This document shows positions 35,006 to 44,269 of a stretch of 64,000 nucleotides of DNA, piece after piece. The position numbers and the translations under genes are program-made. How positions within the stretch are numbered: position 1 is the first letter of the stretch; each line of letters begins with the position of its first letter. This DNA comes from Solibacillus sp. FSL W7-1436 (GTDB lineage: Bacteria; Bacillota; Bacilli; Bacillales_A; Planococcaceae). The notes below the pieces were generated by a model. The model did no database searches and had not been told where the DNA came from. It saw only the letters and a list, made by a program, of their open reading frames with translations. The DNA lies in the NCBI RefSeq assembly GCF_038007305.1, contig NZ_JBBOWV010000001.1, positions 2,656,501-2,720,500 on the forward strand, written 5' to 3'.

Positions 35006-36225
35006 AAAAGGAGCAATGGGATGAAAAAGAGATTGAACTTTTTCTGAAAAAAGCACCGAAAGTAACCGATCATCGTTCGAAAGATGAAGTATTCAATCGA
35101 TTAATGGATGAAGGAACTTTTAATGAAGATCCGCCTCAAATACAGCAAAACAGTCAAAAAGGCATACGCTGGGCACCATTATTCGTTTCGATCGCATCAA
35201 TATTTATTATTGTTTTAATCAGTGCGCAGTTCATAGGGAATAATGAATCGGTCACAATGCAGAATGAAACATTTGATCTTGCCACTCCGGAATCGGAAGA
35301 GAATATGACGATGAGTGCGAAAGAAGATGCTTCAGCGCAAAATGAACGCTCCATGATCAATAGTTTCTCGACGGAAGCACAGCCGGAGCAAACATTGGTT
35401 TATGAAAGCGAGCTGGAGGACAACACATTATTTGCGATTGGCCTTGCAGGGGATGATGCGGAAAGTGTACCTGTAAGCATATTGATTCCAAATGAAATTG
35501 TTGCCGAAAAAACGGGTACAGAAAATCCGACGAAGCTGGAACTTTATAACACATTCAGTCCGCTGCTTGACGAACAGTCTCTCGGATTTAATGAATATCA
35601 TCCTTACAAAGGTGAATTGCATGAGGAAGGGAACAGGCTTGTTCATACACTGCCGGAGGATCACCAGTATGATGCGGGAACAGCTTCCTTATCAAATTAC
35701 CTCGGTTCCCTTGTCGATACTTTCAGCGATGCATATATGGACGTGCAAATTGAAAACAAGGCCGGAAAGCCGATTTACTTTGACCATGTCGGCGATGTGG
35801 ATGAACCGTTTCTCTTAAACGATGAGAACGCGCAATATAATTATTTTATGTATCAGATGCGGGATGGGGCGGTCTATTTAAGTCCGAATTTCCGAATGAG
35901 CTTTAAAGATGTGCAGGAAGCAGTCAAAAATATGACGGTGGAAGCGAATGATATATACAGAACAGTTATATTGCCGGGTGTCTATTTAAAAGTTGAAGAC
36001 GCTGAGTCGATCGTTACGATTACATTTGAAGAACCTTTAAACTTGGAGGATTATGAACCTGCCCAAGCAATGCGAATGATTGAAGGGCTGATAATGACAG
36101 CGGCAAGTTTCGAAAAACAGGTTCAATTTGAAAATATTGTTCAGGAACAATGGGGCGGTTTTGACTTCACTAAACCAGTAGAGAAGCCGGTTGCGGCAAA
36201 CCGGATCCACTATGAATTTCAATAA
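35002..36225 (+). CDS. rsiX: anti-sigma-X factor RsiX
   Basis: A 407-residue protein with a cytoplasmic sigma-binding N-terminus (about 1-50), one membrane helix (WAPLFVSIASIFIIVLISAQ, about 53-73) and a long extracellular domain. It should hold SigX at the membrane. ATG 35002 overlaps the sigX stop; the longer frame from 34906 lies inside sigX. Extracellular sequence is generic for the family. Confidence 0.88.
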   Translation: MKKEQWDEKEIELFLKKAPKVTDHRSKDEVFNRLMDEGTFNEDPPQIQQNSQKGIRWAPLFVSIASIFIIVLISAQFIGNNESVTMQNETFDLATPESEENMTMSAKEDASAQNERSMINSFSTEAQPEQTLVYESELEDNTLFAIGLAGDDAESVPVSILIPNEIVAEKTGTENPTKLELYNTFSPLLDEQSLGFNEYHPYKGELHEEGNRLVHTLPEDHQYDAGTASLSNYLGSLVDTFSDAYMDVQIENKAGKPIYFDHVGDVDEPFLLNDENAQYNYFMYQMRDGAVYLSPNFRMSFKDVQEAVKNMTVEANDIYRTVILPGVYLKVEDAESIVTITFEEPLNLEDYEPAQAMRMIEGLIMTAASFEKQVQFENIVQEQWGGFDFTKPVEKPVAANRIHYEFQ

Positions 36226-36241
36226 TTCAAATAATTTTACT

Positions 36242-36280
36242 AGGAATTGTAAGCAATGGGCTTTACAATTCCTTTTTTTT
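36242..36280 (+). terminator. terminator after rsiX
   Basis: AGGAATTGTAA pairs with TTACAATTCCT around GCAATGGGCT, followed by eight T. Confidence 0.9.
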
Positions 36281-36332
36281 ATATATAATAATAGTTATAG
36301 CAAGGTAATTGCTACATAATTTCATATTGATT

Positions 36333-36503
36333 CATCTTCGGGGCAGGGTGTAACTCCCGACCGGCGGTAATTAAAGTTATAACTTCTGACCATTTACTTG
36401 GAGGATGTTATGTCGAACTTTTCGAGCCCGCGAGCCACTTTTTGTGTGCAGGATTTGGTGCGATTCCAAAGCCGACAGTATAGTCTGGATGGGAGAAGGT
36501 GAA
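36333..36503 (+). promoter_or_regulatory. FMN riboswitch (RFN element) upstream of ribU
   Basis: All conserved RFN blocks are present: ATCTTCGGGGCAGGGTG, CTCCCGACCGGCGGT, AGCCCGCGAGC, GCAGGATTTGGTG, TTCCAAAGCCGACAGT and CTGGATGGGAGAAG. It binds FMN and controls riboflavin uptake. A terminator lies about 150 nt downstream (36651-36684), so control is by attenuation. Together with the rsiX terminator this fills the 36226-36747 gap. Confidence 0.97.
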
Positions 36504-36650
36504 GGTACGGTCGTCATTTTTTGAAAATGCCGTGCTTTGCAGTACTTATTTTGAAATTCCTTATTTGTTAACGGAATATCTTTCGGTTACAAAAATCAGG
36601 AATAGCTGCAAATGCACAGATAGACCCTTTATTTAAGTGTGCCTATTTCT

Positions 36651-36684
36651 CCCTTATGCTCTATTTTAGCATAGGGGTTTTTTC
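36651..36684 (+). terminator. expression-platform terminator of the FMN riboswitch
   Basis: CCCTTATGCT pairs with AGCATAGGGG (one G-U) around CTATTTT, followed by six T, 64 nt before ribU. Formation on FMN binding would stop ribU transcription. Confidence 0.85.
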
Positions 36685-36747
36685 ATGAAATGATTTGATA
36701 CGTCCTTTCTTCTTGCGAGATGGAATCAGCAAAGAGGAGAGATTTAT

Positions 36748-37323
36748 ATGCAAAAAAGAAGTTTGAAGTTACGAACATTCGTAACGATCGCAATGCTGAG
36801 TGGGGTTTCATTTGTACTGATGTTGTTAAACTTCCCACTACCATGGTTCCCGGTATTTTTACAAATTGATTTCAGTGATGTGCCAGCATTGATTGCGGCA
36901 ATTACGATGGGACCTGTTGCGGGTATCCTGGTTGAATTGGTTAAAAATGTGCTTGACTGGATTTACACAGGGGCTCCTGAAGGAATTCCGGTAGGACATA
37001 TGGCTAACTTCGCTACAGGTGTATTATTCATTTTACCGGCTTACTATATTTATAGAAAATTCCCTTCTGCAAAAGGGTTAATGACAGGCTTGGTTGTATC
37101 AACAGTTGTAATGTCACTTGGAATGGCGGCATTAAACTACGTGGCGTTCTTACCGCTGTACACGTATTTACTAGGCTTCGAATATAATATGTACGAAACG
37201 ATCGTGTTGGGTATTTTACCGTTTAATATTGTTAAAGGGATTATGATGTTTGTTGTTGTGACGATGCTTTACCGTACAATGCGTGTTTGGATTGAAAATC
37301 AGCGCAGACAATATTCCGCTTAA
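36748..37323 (+). CDS. ribU: riboflavin ECF transporter substrate-binding protein RibU
   Basis: A 191-residue membrane protein with about six helices. It starts with a basic stretch, then MLSGVSFVLMLLNFPLPWFPVFLQIDFSDVPALIAAI, the RibU signature that forms the riboflavin pocket; ELVKNVLDW follows. It is the S component that works with a shared EcfAA'T module, not encoded in this window. The FMN riboswitch upstream confirms the ligand class. AGAGGAGAG site present. Confidence 0.96.
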   Translation: MQKRSLKLRTFVTIAMLSGVSFVLMLLNFPLPWFPVFLQIDFSDVPALIAAITMGPVAGILVELVKNVLDWIYTGAPEGIPVGHMANFATGVLFILPAYYIYRKFPSAKGLMTGLVVSTVVMSLGMAALNYVAFLPLYTYLLGFEYNMYETIVLGILPFNIVKGIMMFVVVTMLYRTMRVWIENQRRQYSA

Positions 37324-37340
37324 ATTAAATAATAAATGAT

Positions 37341-37386
37341 GGAGCGATGTCATAAAAGTGATAACTTTATGACATCGCTCCTTTTA
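37341..37386 (+). terminator. terminator after ribU
   Basis: GGAGCGATGTCATAAA pairs with TTTATGACATCGCTCC around ten bases, followed by TTTTA. Confidence 0.9.
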
Positions 37387-37498
37387 TATTTACTATTACT
37401 ATTGTCATTCTGTTATAGTGCTGATATGATATTGTACATTGTTAAGAAAATTTGGACGTTTCATTATAACACCATGAAATGACATCTTAGGAGAGAAT

Positions 37499-38854
37499 AT
37501 GATGGACAAGAAAATACCATTTTCAACCTATGCAGTGATCGGAACGATGCTGTTTGGGATGTTTTTTGGAGCAGGAAATTTAATATTTCCGATTCAGATG
37601 GGGCAATTGGCAGGGACGAACTATTGGTTTGCGCTAATTGGCTTTTTAGTTACGGCAATTGGTTTGCCGTTTTTAGGAATTCTGGCAATCGGATTGTCGG
37701 GTAGTAATGGATTGCGTGATTTGGCAAGTAAAGTACATCCAATGTTTGGTTTGTTTTTTGCATTGGCGCTTTACTTGACGATCGGACCATTTTTTGCAAT
37801 CCCGCGTACAGCAACAGTACCGTTTGTTGTTGGATTTGAACCGTTTATCGATCCTTCGCAGACGACATTGTGGCTTGCGGTGTTCAGTTTTATATTCTTC
37901 GCGGTTGTTTTTTACTTTTCGTTAAATCCGGCGAAAATAATGGACATTATCGGCAAGTACCTAACGCCGGCATTTTTAATCTTTTTATTTGTATTAATCG
38001 GAATTAGTCTGTTTTCTCCGATGGGGAAATTCGTTGAACCTGCCGGAACCTATATTAGCGAGTCGTTTATGACAGGTTTTAAAGAAGGCTATAATACGAT
38101 GGATGCGCTTGCTTCTCTTGCGTTCGGTATTGTTGTCATCAATGCGATAAAGCGGACGGGGATTACAGATAAGAAGGAAATTGCAAAAGCGACTTGGAAA
38201 TCAGGTATTTTTGCAATGGCACTGATGATGCTGATATACGGGCTGATTGCTTATATGGGGGCATCAAGTGTAACGGCAATAGGAACATTTGATAATGGAG
38301 GACAAATTTTTGCTGCAGTAGCTGATCATTACTTCGGTTCATACGGCGCAATTTTGTTGGCGATTATTATTGTCCTTGCCTGTTTGAAAACGAGTATCGG
38401 GCTCATCACTTCATGCAGTGAATTTTTCCATGAAGTGTTTCCGAAAGTCAGTTATAAAACATTTGTAGTGGCGCTATGTGTTGTATCGTTTATCATTGCG
38501 AACTTTGGGTTAACGAATATTATTACATATGCAATTCCAGTATTGATGTTCCTTTACCCGCTGGCAATTGTGTTAATTATACTGGCGCTTGCAGGACCGC
38601 TATTTAACTACAAAAAGCCTGTATTTGCGGGGGCAATTTTACTCGTATTCTTTATTAGTATAATTGATGGGTATAATGCGTTGATCGGAAGTGTACCGGC
38701 ATTTGAAGTGGGTATGCTGTCTTCTATTTCTACGTTTTACGCCGATTACTTACCGCTATACTCCATTGGTCTAGGCTGGATTGTTCCGGCGGTAGTAGGA
38801 GCGGTTATCGGATTATGTATACCGCATCACAGCAGTGAGGTAAATACGAATTAA
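37499..38854 (+). CDS. brnQ: branched-chain amino acid transporter BrnQ/LIV-II family
   Basis: A 451-residue cation-coupled importer of Leu, Ile and Val with 12 membrane segments. Family motifs: GMFFGAGNLIFPIQMG near the N-terminus and YLTIGPFFAIPRTATVPF at about 96-113. Two ATGs in tandem (37499, 37502) both suit the AGGAG site; the second has better spacing. No tRNA-linked leader was found upstream. Confidence 0.93.
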   Translation: MMDKKIPFSTYAVIGTMLFGMFFGAGNLIFPIQMGQLAGTNYWFALIGFLVTAIGLPFLGILAIGLSGSNGLRDLASKVHPMFGLFFALALYLTIGPFFAIPRTATVPFVVGFEPFIDPSQTTLWLAVFSFIFFAVVFYFSLNPAKIMDIIGKYLTPAFLIFLFVLIGISLFSPMGKFVEPAGTYISESFMTGFKEGYNTMDALASLAFGIVVINAIKRTGITDKKEIAKATWKSGIFAMALMMLIYGLIAYMGASSVTAIGTFDNGGQIFAAVADHYFGSYGAILLAIIIVLACLKTSIGLITSCSEFFHEVFPKVSYKTFVVALCVVSFIIANFGLTNIITYAIPVLMFLYPLAIVLIILALAGPLFNYKKPVFAGAILLVFFISIIDGYNALIGSVPAFEVGMLSSISTFYADYLPLYSIGLGWIVPAVVGAVIGLCIPHHSSEVNTN

Positions 38855-38903
38855 AAAAATGGTTGTGTGAAAGGAAAAATTTCCTTTCACACAACCATTT
38901 TTC
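38853..38903. terminator. bidirectional terminator between brnQ and yitT
   Basis: AATGGTTGTGTGAAAGGAAA pairs with its complement around three bases, flanked by seven A on the left and T on the right, so it can serve both convergent genes. Confidence 0.92.
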
Positions 38904-38907
38904 TGTT

Positions 38908-39765
38908 TTAGTGGATATTCTGCTTTTTGAAGCTTCCACCTTTAACCTCAACTACTTCATATACTGTCACAAAGGCATTCGGATCGATTTCCCGAATAAT
39001 ACCTTTAATTTTGCTTTCTTCCATCCGGTTAATTACACATGTGATTTCCTGGAATTCCTGATGGGAATAAGCACCGTGTACAGTACTGAAAGTTGCGCTA
39101 CGTCCCAGACGGTCCCGGATGGTTTCGACCATTGTAAGCGGATCTTTTGTAATAATTTTATAAGTTTTGGAACCACTAAGTCCTTCTTCAACAATTATAA
39201 TAACTTTTGATGCGATATAATAAGCGATCGCTGATAGAAGAGCCCCTTTGAAGCCGAATACAAACGATACAATGATGAAAACGAAAAAGTTTAAAAATAG
39301 AATGAGATCACTTGTACCAAAAGGTAATTTTCTCGATAGTAATACGGCAAGCATGTCTATTCCATCAAGAGCCCCACCATTACGAAGGGCTAACCCCATA
39401 CCGACACCTAAGATGATCCCCCCAACAACTGTAATAAGCAATGCATCGCCAGAAATAATAGTTGGTACATGGTGCATAAGTGAAGTACCGATTGCTAATG
39501 AAGCAATTCCGATAACTGAATTGATTGCGAAGGTTTTTCCGATTTGTTTATATCCTAAATAAATAAACGGGATGTTCAATAAGGCGATCAGCATGCCTAA
39601 TGATAGTGGCGTTATTTGAGAAATAACGATACTGATCCCCGTGATTCCGCCATCCGATACGTTATTAGGTATTAATACAGCTTCTAATCCGTAAGCGGCG
39701 ATTAAACCTCCGATAATAACGATGATTTTTTGTCCGATTGACTTTGCGATGTTTTGCTTCGCCAT
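38908..39765 (-). CDS. YitT family membrane protein (DUF161, DUF2179)
   Basis: A 285-residue protein with about five to six helices in the first 190 residues, including LEAVLIPNNVSDGGITGISIV, and a soluble C-terminal DUF2179 domain (about 200-280, TFSTVHGAYSHQEFQEITCVI). The family is widespread and poorly characterised. It stands alone, divergent from glnR. Confidence 0.9.
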   Translation of the reverse strand: MAKQNIAKSIGQKIIVIIGGLIAAYGLEAVLIPNNVSDGGITGISIVISQITPLSLGMLIALLNIPFIYLGYKQIGKTFAINSVIGIASLAIGTSLMHHVPTIISGDALLITVVGGIILGVGMGLALRNGGALDGIDMLAVLLSRKLPFGTSDLILFLNFFVFIIVSFVFGFKGALLSAIAYYIASKVIIIVEEGLSGSKTYKIITKDPLTMVETIRDRLGRSATFSTVHGAYSHQEFQEITCVINRMEESKIKGIIREIDPNAFVTVYEVVEVKGGSFKKQNIH

Positions 39766-40005
39766 AAAAAATTCCCCCTAAACTTGCATGGTAATAATTA
39801 TACATCAATTTGGGCCGGGTGACTTTTCAACGAGTAAATTAACCAATTTTTTTGCAGAAAAAATGAAATTAAATCATGTAGTAATTTCTGGTAGTAAAAT
39901 TTTACGTCATCTTATTATGAGATATGTCCAGAAAGATAACATCGGTTAAAAAAACCATTTAAGGAAATGTTCGAATTATGCGATTAAATCGTTCTAAAAA
40001 TCATA

Positions 40006-40055
40006 TGTTAGTTTTTATAACATTAGATTGACAGTGGATGTTACATTGGTTTAAA
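40006..40055 (+). promoter_or_regulatory. glnRA promoter with two GlnR boxes
   Basis: A perfect GlnR/TnrA site TGTTA-N7-TAACA occupies 40006-40022. A second, half-degenerate one (TGTTA-N7-TTAAA) occupies 40039-40055, 33 bp apart centre to centre, on the same helix face. TTGACA at 40028-40033 is the probable -35, followed after 17-18 bp by TTAAAG/TAAAGT. This mirrors the two-site autoregulation of B. subtilis glnRA. The rest of the 39766-40084 gap is AT-rich with no gene. Confidence 0.88.
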
Positions 40056-40084
40056 GTAAATGGTAAGAAGAGGGAGGCGAGATA

Positions 40085-40480
40085 ATGAGTCGAGAATTTC
40101 GAAGAGCGATGCCGTTACTACCCATTAGCATGGTAATGCAATTGACTGAATTAACGGCCAGACAAATTCGTTATTATGAAGAACATGAATTAATCGTCCC
40201 TGCCAGATCAGAAGGGAATCGAAGAATGTTTTCTCTTGATGATATTGATGCATTGCTGGAAATAAGGGAGTTACTCGACCAGGGCATTAATATGGCGGGT
40301 GTGAAAAAGGTATTTGCAATGAGATCGAAAGAGTATGTAAAGAAACCTGACGTAGTACGCGTGACAGATACAGAATTGCGGACGATATTGCGTGAAGAAA
40401 TGCTGCAGGCACAGCGCATGCAAAAGACGTCACTACGTCAAGGCGATTTATCGCGTTTCTTTCAATATAAAACTGAGTAG
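40085..40480 (+). CDS. glnR: glutamine synthetase repressor GlnR
   Basis: A 131-residue MerR-family repressor with an N-terminal winged helix (about 14-80, MVMQLTELTARQIRYYEEHELI, EGNRRMFS) and a C-terminal tail that senses feedback-inhibited glutamine synthetase. Matching operators lie upstream. glnA follows 28 nt later in the same operon. Confidence 0.95.
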   Translation: MSREFRRAMPLLPISMVMQLTELTARQIRYYEEHELIVPARSEGNRRMFSLDDIDALLEIRELLDQGINMAGVKKVFAMRSKEYVKKPDVVRVTDTELRTILREEMLQAQRMQKTSLRQGDLSRFFQYKTE

Positions 40481-40508
40481 GACCAACTAAAAAGGAGAGT
40501 GTTGAAGT

Positions 40509-41867
40509 ATGGCAAATGTAATGGTGAATGGAACAAGCAAAGCGACAAAAGAAAGCATTAAAAAAATTGTGGCAGATAAAAATGTAAAATTTATTCGTCT
40601 GCAATTTACTGATATTTTAGGAACTATCAAAAACGTTGAAATTCCCGTAAGTCAGTTAGATAAAGCGCTGGATAACAAAATGATGTTTGACGGTTCTTCA
40701 ATTGAAGGTTTCGTGCGTATTGAAGAATCTGACATGTATCTGCGTCCGGATTTAGATACATTCATGATTTTCCCATGGACTGCAGAAAAAGGGAAAGTTG
40801 CCCGATTGATCTGTGACATCGCACGTCCGGATGGCTCTCCTTTTGAAGGGGATCCCCGTTCAAACTTAAAAAGAATGCTGAAAGAAATGGAAGACTTAGG
40901 TTTCACAAGCTTTAACTTAGGACCTGAGCCGGAATTCTTCTTATTTAAATTAGATGAAAAAGGCAATCCGACGTTAGAATTAAATGATGATGGTGGCTAC
41001 TTCGACTTGGCACCGACAGATTTAGGGGAAAACTGCCGTCGCGATATCGTATTGGAGCTTGAGGAAATGGGCTTCGAAATTGAAGCGTCACACCATGAAG
41101 TAGCGCCGGGTCAACATGAAATTGACTTCAAATATGCCAACGCGGTAGAAGCGTGCGATAATATTCAAACGTTCAAGTTAGTTGTAAAAACAATTGCGCG
41201 TAAACATGGCTTACATGCGACATTTATGCCAAAACCATTATTCGGTGTGAACGGTTCAGGAATGCACTTCAACTTATCTTTATTCCAAGGCAGCAAAAAT
41301 GCATTCTGGGATGAAGGGGAAGACTTGCAGTTATCAAAAACGGCAAAACATTTCTTAGCAGGCGTATTAAAACACGTTCAAGGATTTACAGCGGTGACAA
41401 ATCCGACGATCAACTCATACAAACGTTTAGTGCCAGGCTATGAAGCACCTTGTTATGTGGCGTGGTCACCTAAAAACCGTTCACCATTAGTACGTATTCC
41501 GGAATCTCGTGGTCTATCAACACGTATCGAATTACGTTCGGTTGACCCATCTGCAAACCCGTACTTAGCAATGGCTGTAATTTTGGCAGCAGGACTGGAT
41601 GGCGTGAAAAATGAAATCGAGCCACCAGCACCGGTTGACCGTAACATTTATGTGATGAATGCTGAAGAACGTGCAGCTTACGGTATTGCAAGTTTACCAG
41701 GTTCATTGGATGCAGCATTAGCTACTTTAGCGAAAGATGAAGTAATCATCGATGCGTTAGGTGAACATATTTATGCAAACTTCAAAGAAGCAAAAGAAGT
41801 GGAGTTTGATATGTTCCGCACATCTGTACACCAGTGGGAACGCGACCAATATATGAAGATGTACTAA
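40509..41867 (+). CDS. glnA: glutamine synthetase type I-alpha GlnA
   Basis: A 452-residue enzyme making glutamine from glutamate, ammonia and ATP. Signatures: [16 protein letters not shown], the loop [10 protein letters not shown], and [10 protein letters not shown]. It lacks the adenylylation insert, as expected for Bacilli, where feedback-inhibited GlnA controls GlnR and TnrA. It has about eight residues more at the N-terminus than the usual 444; the ATG at 40509 lies 9 nt after GGAGAG. Confidence 0.97.
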   Translation: MANVMVNGTSKATKESIKKIVADKNVKFIRLQFTDILGTIKNVEIPVSQLDKALDNKMMFDGSSIEGFVRIEESDMYLRPDLDTFMIFPWTAEKGKVARLICDIARPDGSPFEGDPRSNLKRMLKEMEDLGFTSFNLGPEPEFFLFKLDEKGNPTLELNDDGGYFDLAPTDLGENCRRDIVLELEEMGFEIEASHHEVAPGQHEIDFKYANAVEACDNIQTFKLVVKTIARKHGLHATFMPKPLFGVNGSGMHFNLSLFQGSKNAFWDEGEDLQLSKTAKHFLAGVLKHVQGFTAVTNPTINSYKRLVPGYEAPCYVAWSPKNRSPLVRIPESRGLSTRIELRSVDPSANPYLAMAVILAAGLDGVKNEIEPPAPVDRNIYVMNAEERAAYGIASLPGSLDAALATLAKDEVIIDALGEHIYANFKEAKEVEFDMFRTSVHQWERDQYMKMY

Positions 41868-41871
41868 GAGA

Positions 41872-41905
41872 AAAGCGTTGGGGCTGTTGGCTCCAACGTT
41901 TTTTT
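41872..41905 (+). terminator. terminator after glnA
   Basis: AGCGTTGG-GGC pairs with GCT-CCAACGTT around CTGTTG, followed by seven T. A near copy of this hairpin recurs at 42483-42514. Confidence 0.85.
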
Positions 41906-41991
41906 CGATATATAGTGATCTTTATTTCATCCGAATGTTGTACAGTTTTTTCCTTCCTTTCCTTCTAAAATGAAAGAAGGAGGGGATGTAT

Positions 41992-42402
41992 TTGAAACAG
42001 TGGACAGAAACATTACTTATAGCGCAATTTCGTATCGCACGGCCGACAGATCAAATAGAACAGATTGAACGCTTTTATTGTGAAGGGGTTGGTCTTAAAA
42101 AGCTTGGCGGCTTTAAAGGGCATCGGGGATATACTGGTATTATGATTGGCTTGCCGGATGCATCGTATCATCTGGAATTTACTGAACATATTAACGGAAG
42201 TCCATGTCCGGCACCAACGGAAGATAATTTGCTCGTGTTTTATATGCCGGATGCCGAACAAATTCAAGCAGTAAAGTCTCGACTTGCCAGTATGGGATAC
42301 CATGAGGTGCCTCCGGAAAACCCGTATTGGGAAGATAGAGGTGTGACGATTGCTGACCCCGACGGCTGGCGTATCGTATTGATGAACACAGAGGGGATTT
42401 AA
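41992..42402 (+). CDS. VOC (glyoxalase/bleomycin resistance) superfamily protein
   Basis: A 136-residue protein with two beta-alpha-beta-beta-beta repeats: FRIARPTDQIEQIERFYCEGVGLKKL in the first and VTIADPDGWRIVLM in the second. Metal ligand candidates are the Glu in HLEFTEHI and the C-terminal acidic residues; substrate unknown. TTG 41992 lies 8 nt after GAAGGAGGGG, while ATG 41986 lies directly beside it. Confidence 0.82.
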   Translation: MKQWTETLLIAQFRIARPTDQIEQIERFYCEGVGLKKLGGFKGHRGYTGIMIGLPDASYHLEFTEHINGSPCPAPTEDNLLVFYMPDAEQIQAVKSRLASMGYHEVPPENPYWEDRGVTIADPDGWRIVLMNTEGI

Positions 42403-42482
42403 TAAGTGGCAAACTATATAGGAACAAAACCTGCGCTATTTTCATATTACGGGGACGTGTCATTAAATTAATGGATAAAAAG

Positions 42483-42514
42483 AAAGCGTTGGGGCTGTAT
42501 GCTCCAACGCTTTA
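42483..42514 (+). terminator. hairpin duplicated from the glnA terminator
   Basis: AAAGCGTTGGGGC pairs with GCTCCAACGCTTT around TGTAT. Sequence and shape nearly repeat the glnA terminator 610 bp upstream, but only TTTAC follows, so termination would be weak. It ends the VOC gene unit. Confidence 0.6.
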
Positions 42515-42586
42515 CATAAATAAAACATAAATATGGCAGGTCCATGCTACGAACCCGGACAGCATTATTTATGTATTCTCTCTATT

Positions 42587-42760
42587 TTATGCAGCAGTAT
42601 CCGAATACTTATTAAGTAAATCATCCAATTCTTGGCTGCAATGTACTACTTCAGGGTGTGTGAATCCGAGGTCATTTGCTTTTTTGTACATGTCTTTTCT
42701 TTTAGATTCAATTCTTATTCTCAATCTTAGCCTAAATATTTTTTTGAAAAATAAAAATCT
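42587..42760 (-). CDS. Spo0E-like aspartyl-phosphate phosphatase
   Basis: A 57-residue peptide ending with the Spo0E family core: IESKRKDMYKKANDLGFTHPEVVHCSQELDDLLNKY, including the diagnostic SQELD. Such proteins dephosphorylate Spo0A~P and delay sporulation. The N-terminus is unusually basic (FFKKIFRLRLRIR). The ATG at 42760 has AAAGGA 14 nt upstream, a poor fit, and the frame runs on to 42823, so the start is uncertain. It stands alone. Confidence 0.75.
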   Translation of the reverse strand, partial: RFLFFKKIFRLRLRIRIESKRKDMYKKANDLGFTHPEVVHCSQELDDLLNKYSDTAA

Positions 42761-43011
42761 CATTGCTAAATTTGAATTCCTTTCTGAAGTATTACGCCGT
42801 TTTACTATTTTCGAGTTTAACAAAACAGCGCCTATTCATCGTAACCTATTAAATAACAATAACCTGTCGAATCGTGGTAGAAATAAAAAGTTCATAAATT
42901 TGTAAAAAATAGGTACATTATACAAAAATAATTTTATCTCAACTTGACTTCAATTATGAAAAGGAATAGTTAAAGACAGGTGTTGATGTAAAGGGAGTTA
43001 TTTTCCTGTAA

Positions 43012-43041
43012 TTTGAAAATTTACCTTTTAGTTTGAAAATT
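43012..43041. repeat. direct repeat TTTGAAAATT upstream of the ABC operon
   Basis: TTTGAAAATT occurs at 43012-43021 and 43032-43041, exactly 20 bp apart. The 42824-43142 gap is otherwise AT-rich and geneless; TTGACT-N17-TAGTTA near 42945 and an AGAAGGGGGAGGGGG ribosome site are the other visible signals. GAAAATT is half of a CodY box, but full matches are weak. Confidence 0.4.
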
Positions 43042-43142
43042 ATTAATTGATAGATTATTCTAATAAAGTACCCGATAAATCGAAATTAAAGTTTGTAACC
43101 GTTTTCAATGTCGATATATAGAAGGGGGAGGGGGATTTCACC

Positions 43143-44258
43143 ATGTTGCAGGCATTAAAAGTTGGATTACTAATCGAACGCTCCAACCGAAAAAATATTG
43201 TTGCGTTACTCGCAGTAATCGTCATTGTGTTCGGATGTATGTTTTTTATTAAGGCGCAGTCAGTAGGGGATCAGCTCAATGAAAAAAGGGGCGATTACTA
43301 TAGTTCTCGTGCTGTATTAGCCAAGTTCCAAGTTCAAGATGCCTCAAGGGACGGGGATGGCAGTGATTTATTTAAAAATCTGACCCAGCAGAAAAGTGCC
43401 GTCGCTTTACAGATCGCTTCATTAACTGTAGAAAACTATCCGATGTATTATGAGGCTTCCTATAGAATCGCTGAGCTGCGGCAACAAGCGTTTGATATGG
43501 ATGAGTACGAAAAAGTGAAGGACTTGCTGCCGACCAAGTTTCAAAATTCAATGAATTACTTATATTTTAGAACGATGTACGAGTCGGGCAAAAATATGAT
43601 TAGTGACATATCTCATTACATACCGTTTCTGATGTATTTCTTTAGTTTAATAGGAGTTGGCTGGTACATATTCATAAGTTTCTATACAAGTTTGATTTTA
43701 CTGGATGATTTTGAGCATTCAAGTATGATTAAAGGCTACCCGGTTAGATTTGACCATTATGTGATATCTAAATGTATCATTGCCTTTTTGTATGTCATCG
43801 CGTTTATTGTGCTTATTTTTATCAGCGCGGCGCCGTTGTTATTCAACGGGTTGGGAGATAGTTCCGAAAAAGTGGCTGTTTATTTAGGGGAGCCGGCATT
43901 GATTTCAAGCGTGCAATATATTGTGTTATGTATTGTCTACATGCTCGTCATCTCGATATTTGTCATGCTGTTATCGATCATTTTAAATGTACTGCTGAAA
44001 AATATGTATTTGACATTGTTTGTGCATTTTATTTTATTCTTTTTACCTGTTATTTTCCCTTCGATTATAAGTGTGTTCCCGTACAATCCTTTCCATTTTA
44101 TGAACTTCAATGAAATTTTAAATGGAATGCCGCTGGATTTAGTGCGTCCTGTGAATGTAACGATGAATATCGGATTGCTGATTATGAGTATTTGTATTTT
44201 AATCATGTTATTCGTCATTAAAACATTCTTCTCTACAGGAAAAATTAAAAGGGCCTAG
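43143..44258 (+). CDS. ABC-2 type transporter membrane protein, first subunit
   Basis: A 371-residue protein: one helix at about 17-36, an extracellular region of about 120 residues, then five to six helices (about 155-365). This is the ABC-2 permease plan. No specific substrate family recognised. It heads a three-gene operon with a second permease (gap 11 nt) and an ATPase, so the transporter is probably a heterodimeric exporter. Confidence 0.8.
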   Translation: MLQALKVGLLIERSNRKNIVALLAVIVIVFGCMFFIKAQSVGDQLNEKRGDYYSSRAVLAKFQVQDASRDGDGSDLFKNLTQQKSAVALQIASLTVENYPMYYEASYRIAELRQQAFDMDEYEKVKDLLPTKFQNSMNYLYFRTMYESGKNMISDISHYIPFLMYFFSLIGVGWYIFISFYTSLILLDDFEHSSMIKGYPVRFDHYVISKCIIAFLYVIAFIVLIFISAAPLLFNGLGDSSEKVAVYLGEPALISSVQYIVLCIVYMLVISIFVMLLSIILNVLLKNMYLTLFVHFILFFLPVIFPSIISVFPYNPFHFMNFNEILNGMPLDLVRPVNVTMNIGLLIMSICILIMLFVIKTFFSTGKIKRA

Positions 44259-44269
44259 GGGGGAAAGAG

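Noticed and set aside
36037-36222. Minus-strand frame across the rsiX end
   Set aside because: Shadow of rsiX, no start signal.
42406-42471. A 21-codon GTG frame after the VOC gene (ANYIGTKPALF...)
   Set aside because: Very short, no clear ribosome site and no family; could be chance.
43009-43045. CodY boxes upstream of the ABC operon
   Set aside because: Only about 10 of 15 positions match in each copy; kept only as a direct repeat.
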